Positions 56,601 to 64,000 of a stretch of 64,000 bases of DNA are shown in pieces. The notes below the pieces were generated by a model, which ran no database searches, was not told the origin of the DNA, and saw only the letters and a list, made by a program, of their open reading frames with translations. The position numbers and the translations under genes are program-made. The first letter of the stretch is position 1. Each line of letters starts with the position of its first letter. Origin of the DNA: Suillus spraguei (lineage: Eukaryota > Basidiomycota > Agaricomycetes > Boletales > Suillaceae); the NCBI GenBank assembly GCA_016800925.1, contig JABCPU010000345.1:1-64000 (forward strand). Direction: 5' to 3'.

Positions 56601-57033
56601 TATTGAATGCGTTAGCCTAGCTTTTTCTCTTCATTCCTGCTTGATGATATGGTATTCGTCTCACTGCAATGTTTGTGTTCACGTACTCACGACCGCATCT
56701 ACTTACATTCCTGCAATTCACTATTGTCTATGCATCAATAATCACATATTTTCTGCCTCACAAACTGTATCCTAAGTCCCCATCATTGCTCCAATATATA
56801 TCTTTATCCAAAGATTTTCGTGTGCCGAGGCTTCTCAATTCCTCACCATCATTGGCAACAGAAATCGACTCGCACATCTCATGCACATCAATAACAGACA
56901 AATCTATGGAACAACAATGCCCCTTGATAGACATATGTATGCATGATACAGTGTTCAACGCTACGAATATCTTAACAAAAGGCCGCCACCAGTTAGGTTT
57001 AACGATGGACCGGGAAGCACTGGCTGTACTACC

Positions 57034-58240
57034 TCAGATCGACACGGTCTTGATAGGTTCCCAACTGCCCGGACCGAATCCTCTAGGTCCCAATGCCGCG
57101 TCAACAACATGCATCATCGCGAGGACGTTCTCATCCTCCCATTTCTTACCCACAAGCTGAATACCAACGGGTATGCCCTCCATCGCTTTGGGATCGTAAA
57201 CAGGATTCTTGCCCGAGTACATACGGGTCTCGAACATTTTCGATCGGCCTGAGGCGCCTACTACAAAATCTGTTGACAGGTTGTCGGTATCTGGATTGAC
57301 GCGCATCACTGGTATGGTGCCGACAGGAGTCGATAACGTTGTACGTAATGGTAGCGGCTGCGAGCACGGACAAGTATGTCGCAACCCTGGAGATTATGAG
57401 CTTCACAACCGAGAAGGAAGGTGCGGAAACTTACCCGTGAGGTATCACTGGAAGTGACTGCACAAGTGCGATGATTTCATCGAAACTGTATTTGTCCCGT
57501 ACCTGGGGGGTATTAACAAAGGAAAGTCCCTGAATGTCAATACGCTTATCTGTTCATACCACGCAGCGGCAACCTTATTCCGTTGGTCAGTGAAATCCGT
57601 GAATTCCAAAACAGACTTCTCCCGTGCCAACGAGAAGAAACGCGGGAAGAGGGAGTCGCCCAAGAACGTCTTGGCGATCCAACAAGCCAGCTTACGAACG
57701 AAGGACAGTAATCTGGGACCCAAGGTGACCAAGAATAAACTGTCCTCCTGCAAGTCGGGTTGTGTGAGATATAGACGGCATATCTTTAATTTAAACTTGC
57801 CATAGGGTCTGAATCAAGATGTGACAGCATCTTCTTATAACCGTCGGATGATGCGAGTCCCAGGAACACCTCCATCGCACTTGCGTCTTGATAAATTGTC
57901 AGGACGGAGAATGAGGAGAGGTATAGAAAGCGTACTCAAAGGAGATGTAAACTCAATACATTCATGTCCCTGCTTCCTGAGTGCTGAGACTGTCTCCAGT
58001 ACTGCTCGTTTGCATGCAGGTGACGATTCCATCATGCCATCTATAAGGAACCTATAAGCAGCAAATCACGACGTTTCACATATATCATAGTACCTGACAG
58101 GTAATAGCCAAAGCGAAGCTTGGAAGGGAGCTCGACAGCGTGGTACGGCATGGGAACATTCTGGTGAGACGAGTCCTTTTTGGCCAAAGATAGTTTTGCA
58201 GAACAATTCACAGTCCTGAACAGACCTAGAAAATAGTCAA
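57034..58240 (-). pseudogene. Amidase (acetamidase/AS family) C-terminal fragment
   Basis: Read on the minus strand, pieces in several frames give SVQDCELFCKTIFG, HAVELPSKLRFGYYL, CKRAVLETVSALRKQGHEC, KLACWIAKTFLGDSLFPRFF, TYNVIDS, GTIPVMRVNPDTD and MEGIPVGIQLVGKKWEDENV. These are consecutive parts of fungal amidases after the Ser-Ser-Lys catalytic region, which is missing. Intron-like gaps are retained, and the frame breaks between TYNVIDS and the following block. The fragment begins right beside the 92-bp repeat at 58254 and a second copy lies beyond its 3' end, so it is bracketed by direct repeats. Confidence 0.85.
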
Positions 58241-58253
58241 GAATGAGCCAAGT

Positions 58254-59739
<1,486 letters not shown>

Positions 59740-59765
<26 letters not shown>

Positions 59766-61250
59766 TCCAACTAATCAGTTCGTCCCGCCGCACCTTCATA
59801 CCTTGATCTGCCGACTGAACTTTTGTCTTCTTCCCATCTACGAATTCCCACTTTTGCTCTTTAACAGTCACCAAACCTTCCTTGAGCTCATCACCGCCCA
59901 AAATCACAGCAAAAGGAACTTCATCCTTTTCACCAGCCATGAACTGCGCAGTGAGCTTCAGTTTCCTCTTTGCGAGGAAGTCAGTCTGAAAAAAAAAAAA
60001 AAAAGAGTTAATACATGAATTGGAAAACGACAATTTGACTAACCTTTATGCCTGCTTCCCTGAGTTCCTGCACGAGTGCAATCCGCTCTTCCAACAAGCC
60101 ATCACCAGCAGCCAACACGTATACCATGGTCTCTTTACTCTGCATCCTCTTCTCGACCCACTTTGGCCACACAATTGCAAAGATACGGTCAAGACCAATA
60201 CTGACCCCAATACACGGGAGCCCTGGTGCCTTCTTCCCTTCAGCAGCGGCAGCGGCAGTGAACATACCAACCAGGTTATCGTACCGGCCACCAGCAGCAA
60301 TGGACCCGACACCAACCTGCGATTCATCCACTCCATCCTCTTCGTTATCATCAGCTTTGGCTTTTTTCGAGGGTTTCGGTTTTGGGGGGGCTGGGGCTGG
60401 GGACTCTGTTGCATTTGCGGAAAGAGTTGGTGGTGCTGATGCTTCGACGATCGCTTCATAGGTGATGCCTGTATAATAGTCTAGACCACGGGCGAGAGAC
60501 ATATCGAACGAGATCTATGCATACATTAATATATATCATGTTCTAATTCACGGAAAGCGAGCTTACTTTGTCGAGCACTTTATATGCTCATAGGAGAGTA
60601 AAGAGAATATCCATGTCTGAAATGCCCTGCTTCGCGCTCGGGTTTGCCATGAGAGTGGCATCCGCTTTCAAAAGATCGAGTAGCGATGGACCACCTGTAT
60701 AACAAATGAGATGAGATACTTGGCTTTGCATAAAATCAAGCCTGCCTACCTTTGTGCTTGACATACTCTCCAATCTTATCAGCGACATCTGGAGAAAGGC
60801 CTTTCTCTTCCGTCATTTCTTTCTTTACTTCTAGCCAGGGAAGCTGCACGCAATTAGAACCAGCATCGAAAATGCATCTCTATCGACCAACCTTGTCCAA
60901 CTTGTCTACAGCAGAGGATATTGATCGAATCTTGTCCTGTGGACCGCAAGAACGACCTCAAGCTGGAAAAGTACATAGGATGAGGCCAGAATCACGACTT
61001 GAAGTAAAGGCAGCATACTGTAGTGTTAAGCGCGTCGCAACCTATGAGAAAAAGGTTAGATATATATGCGCGTCAGGAAACGCGCATGCAGACCATGATT
61101 CAACATTTCTCCCAAAGGACCAGCCATTCCCGTTCTCCGTGCCTGCTTGCTGCACTTGGATAAGCATGGATATAGACCGGTGGTAAGGTATCTACTCACC
61201 CGTCCACTGCGTCTAGACTTTGTTACATGAACAACCCAATCGCCCATCTA
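59740..61250 (-). pseudogene. Histidyl-tRNA synthetase (HTS1-type) fragment
   Basis: On the minus strand: DKIRSISSAVDKLDK, PWLEVKKEMTEEKGLSPDVA, KIGEYVKHK, GGPSLLDLLKADATLMANPS, KQGISDMDILFTLL, a TGA stop at 60588-60590 where a lysine codon is expected, AYKVLDK, MSLARGLDYYTGITYE, a Pro/Lys-rich insert, GSIAAGGRYDNLVGMF, CIGVSIGLDRIFAIV, VYVLAAGDGLLEERIALVQE and KVRRDELISWIK. These are the HisA/HisB motifs, motif 3 (SIGLDRIF) and the anticodon-binding domain of class II HisRS. The N-terminal motifs 1 and 2 are not recognisable in 61250-61560. The 3' end runs straight into the Sec23 fragment. The stop and truncations make it non-functional. Confidence 0.9.
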
Positions 61251-62280
61251 AGTTTCGAGGGTCAGCGTGACACAAGCTTGACACAAACAATAGAATGCGC
61301 GCACGTGAAGTAGATCCACTGAGGAGGCCCGACTGCTCCATCTTTTCAAATAAAGTGGGTCGTAATATAGTAGTGTGATGACATTGAAAGCGACAATACA
61401 CAGGCCAAGCAAGGTTATCTGAACAAGTTTGACTGACGCCAAGAACTAAGTGGTAATAACATACGGTATTTGGGGCGATGGTGAGTGGAAAGAGCTTGAT
61501 GAACCAATTCCAATATAGCGTAAGGAGATAACGCGAAACCAAAGATCTTATTTTCAAAGTTCAGTATGACAGCAAAAGAACACTCAATGGAACAGTACCC
61601 ACTCATCTACACCTTTATAGGAATACTTTTTGAGGTTTTTGAGTGCTGACAGTGGGAGGTAACCCATAGAAAAAATCCCACTCTGCCACATAAAAGTATG
61701 TATTATGGTGTGTGCAGCAATAGTGCAACAAGGACTACATGCGCTAGTGACGAGTACGACGTGTGCGAGTAGTAGCCATAGTATGGACCGGGCGCTGCTT
61801 GTAATTCTCGTTTGCTAAACACAAAGTTAACGCGTGAAACGAGGAAGCAGTCTATAGCCTGAATGTTGTGTTTGCGAAACGCGTCGATTATGTACCGTAG
61901 ATAGGACCAGGTATGTAAGGTGCAAAGTAGCTTTGCGTATATTTACATCTGTTTTAGCAGATTTCAGAATGTCCAGTTTTCACTGGGGTTCATGCACGTG
62001 ACTGAAGCGCATCTTGAAACCTATGAATGAAAGGGTAAGTCACAATAGGCTGCTGAGTGATACAAGGCAAGCAAATGGATACTGACAAATGAATCGATGT
62101 GATGGAATCACTGTGACTGCAGGATCACAGATAAGCGAGGGAAAGGAAATATCCATCCCCAGAGTCGCTGCCACCAAAAGAGACGGCATATCCGTAGTGG
62201 AAGACAAATGGTGCAAGGGCCCTGGTAAGTCAGAATGCCAGCAGTGGCCTCGGTATGCACACCAAACTTAACATGGCCTC
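61251..62280. other. Boundary region between oppositely oriented gene fragments
   Basis: The first ~300 bp may be very decayed HisRS coding DNA (a frame RYLLTLYWNWFIKLFP on the minus strand). From about 61600 onward nothing coding is recognised until the PAG1-like fragment. Orientation of the gene fragments switches from minus to plus across this stretch. Confidence 0.35.
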
Positions 62281-62790
62281 CACCCCACCTAATTATCCGC
62301 CAGCTTTGTGAGTGTCACGGATCGTTTTCTTTGCGAGCTCGAGCCTGTAACGAAGGGTCAAGTGGCGAAAGACCTCGATACGAAGTACAAGCATCTAGTG
62401 AAAGGGCTCTGTCACGTTCAACTGAGAGTGAGATCCTGTCCTCTGTATTTTTGTGTTCATGTATCAGCTAGGTATGGCCGCCAGAGGCATTTGAGGAGGG
62501 AGCCGAGTTTCTGGAATTATCAGCCAAGTCTTTCGCAAATGCGCATGGTCTTCGGTTCAAGATCGCTTTTGCCGATACGTTGACTCGTCTCTTGCACCCC
62601 ATTGGAAAGGTATTTCCTATTTGCTGGCTGGTACTGGTACACGCTAATATGACCTCAAGACGGCGCAGGCCGAGGTCAATCACTCACAATGAGAAAAGGC
62701 GATCGAAAGGATCTATTCGTAATAGTCTATCTATGAAATGGAATGAACCTTCACATCTCGCGAGGGTCGTCTTAGAAACATGAGATTGTA
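62280..62790 (+). pseudogene. PAG1/Mor2 (Furry-type cell morphogenesis protein) fragment
   Basis: Plus-strand pieces VSVTDRFLCELEPVTKGQVA, LDTKYKHLVKGLCHVQLRV, PPEAFEEGAEFLELSAKSF, NAHGLRFKIAFADTLTRLL and, after an intron, TAQAEVNHSQ then a stop (TGA at 62690-62692 in place of Trp) then EKAIERIYS. These match the N-terminal cell-morphogenesis region of fungal PAG1/Mor2 scaffold proteins, as I remember that family. Two introns are retained and the copy is short. Confidence 0.75.
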
Positions 62791-63184
62791 TATCCTCGAG
62801 GTGCGCACATATCAGCCTAGAATCTGAACAGATCAACCAAAACTGTCAGAATCCACGAACGACACCTGAAGGCGCCAGAGTGAGCGGAAAGGAGTGGAGG
62901 TACAGGCGAGAGCAGACACACGGCTTGCTAAGTATACAAGTCCCTCTCGTGAACCGTCCGTCGTTGTAGGCGTTCGATGACAGCATCATACATGCCATCC
63001 ACAGATCCTACATGTCATACTAGGACGACTACGGGGGCGCGGACGAAAGACCGTACACCATAGAATATGTGGACTCGAATTGATTCAAAGGAAAGCGGAG
63101 CAAACACGTAGAAGAAATGGAACTTGCGCGCATGCGTGCTAAGCTTGGTACAGTTTTCCATTCTTCCTGTCGACAACTAACAAT
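62791..63184. other. Spacer between PAG1-like and XRN1 fragments, no gene seen
   Basis: No open frame or repeat of note is visible. It separates two fragments of unrelated genes in the same orientation. Confidence 0.4.
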
Positions 63185-64000
63185 TAGTCCATGTTAGTTC
63201 TTACGCGTCCTCAACGAGACATTTTTGATCAAGTACAGCAGTTTGTATTGCAAAACCCCAGGAAACCCTCACAGCACCGTACTGCGGCCCTGACAATGCC
63301 TGATACGTTTCCCGCTCGGGAACGGAAGTTCATCAGCACCCTGGCGGAGGAGTTGCATCTGTCGGTTACATGGGATGAGTACGATGAAGAGGATCAAAAT
63401 CTTGTCACATGGCGGCTCCCTATTCCGATAGCATATCAAGTATGTTCAGTGGCCTGTGTCATGCATTAGACTAATCAACCATAGGACCTAATGTACGATC
63501 CAAATTCACCGATATTGGACTTTTACCCTCTTGAATTTGAGCAAGACTTAAATGGAAAGAAGCAAGAATGGGAAGCAATCGTTAAGATTCCCTTTATTGA
63601 TGAGCAGCGGCTGTTACGAGCAATGAAATGTGAGTAGCAAATTCCGCTTTTTGGTTGTAGTTCGTCATCGTTCCATGTGTGCAGCTCGAGAACATAGGTT
63701 GACCCCAGAGGAACGCCGCCGCAATGGGTTTGGAACCAGTACCAAATTTATCTTCAGTCCTGGAGAGTCCACAGTCTATCCTTCATCGTTACCGGATTTC
63801 TTCCCTCCTATATATCGTTGCACATGTAAGATGGAATCCTTCGACCTTCCAACTCTTGATGGACTCCATCTCGTCCCTGGACTATGCGAAGGTGTATGCC
63901 TCGGTGCAAAAGCTCTCGCTGGATTCCCTTTGTGGGTACATTACCCCACACAGCACAACTAGGCTTTCACGGTGTCAATGTACACGGTTCGTTCCGAAAG
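63185..64000 (+). pseudogene. XRN1-type 5'-3' exoribonuclease fragment, running off the window
   Basis: Three exons are seen: one ending at 63438 (TRPQRDIFDQVQQFVLQNP, ALTMPDTFPARERKFISTLA, VTWDEYDEEDQNLVTW), 63485..63629 (DPNSPILDFYPLEFEQDLNG, WEAIVKIPFIDEQRLL) and 63685 onward (LTPEERRRNGFGTS, YRCTCKMESFDLPTLDGLHL, PGLCEGVCLGAKALAGFP). These follow the order of the conserved helical region and the D1 region of cytoplasmic Xrn1. A frame shift near 63929 breaks GFP from GTLPHTAQLGFHGVNVHG, which follows in another frame. The catalytic N terminus is absent. Bases beyond 64000 are needed to see how far it extends. Confidence 0.88.

Overview
The window is nuclear DNA from a filamentous basidiomycete, most likely an Agaricomycete with a repeat-rich genome. 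The evidence is that genes are built from many exons joined by 42-70 nt GT-AG introns, that protein families typical of mushroom-forming fungi are present (TET/JBP dioxygenase, JmjC, BAH-zinc finger, telomere-linked RecQ helicase), and that the broken housekeeping genes at the right end read like fungal Sec23, HisRS, PAG1/Mor2 and Xrn1. No bacterial operon structure, rRNA, convincing tRNA, CRISPR array or telomere repeat is visible. All exon structures below were derived by hand from splice-site phase and frame continuity.

Layout. 0-7.6 kb: tandem repeats (134, 82 and 140 bp units), a five-exon JmjC gene on the minus strand, and large inverted repeats made from the same core as the 134 bp unit. 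7.9-20.4 kb: two paralogous unknown genes (called X1 and X2 here), a zinc-finger/caspase-like gene (Y1) lying between two ~400 bp near-perfect palindromes, a dead Tc1/mariner transposase and a BAH plus zinc-finger gene. 21.1-27.3 kb: a giant AT-hook/Ulp1-like protease gene with duplicated AT-hook exons and one in-frame stop. 27.4-32 kb: three nested or adjacent tandem arrays (176, ~73 and ~300 bp). 32.6-36.9 kb: two further zinc-finger/caspase-like paralogues (Y2, Y3), head to head across a 400 bp palindrome. 37.2-46.9 kb: a small acidic coiled-coil gene, a TET/JBP-type dioxygenase gene divergent from an unknown gene (Z1), a ribonucleotide-reductase relic and a Z1 paralogue (Z2). 47.7-54.4 kb: a ~2,000-residue zinc-finger/RecQ-type helicase resembling telomere-linked helicases. 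54.4-64 kb: minisatellites and a graveyard of intron-containing fragments of amidase, SEC23, HisRS, PAG1/Mor2 and XRN1.

How it fits together. Almost every intact gene encodes a chromatin- or DNA-directed protein (JmjC, BAH-zinc finger, AT-hook/Ulp1, TET/JBP, RecQ) or belongs to an unrecognised multi-copy family (X, Y, Z). Divergent pairs recur: X1/Y1, Y2/Y3, Z1/TET. Two of the three share a palindrome as their intergenic region. The strongest candidate for something undescribed is the Y family: an N-terminal Cys-rich finger, a central domain with a conserved His and Cys in a caspase/CHAT-like arrangement, and a C-terminal zinc ribbon, present in three diverged copies. Whether these genes are cargo of large transposons or a resident nuclear system cannot be decided from the sequence alone.
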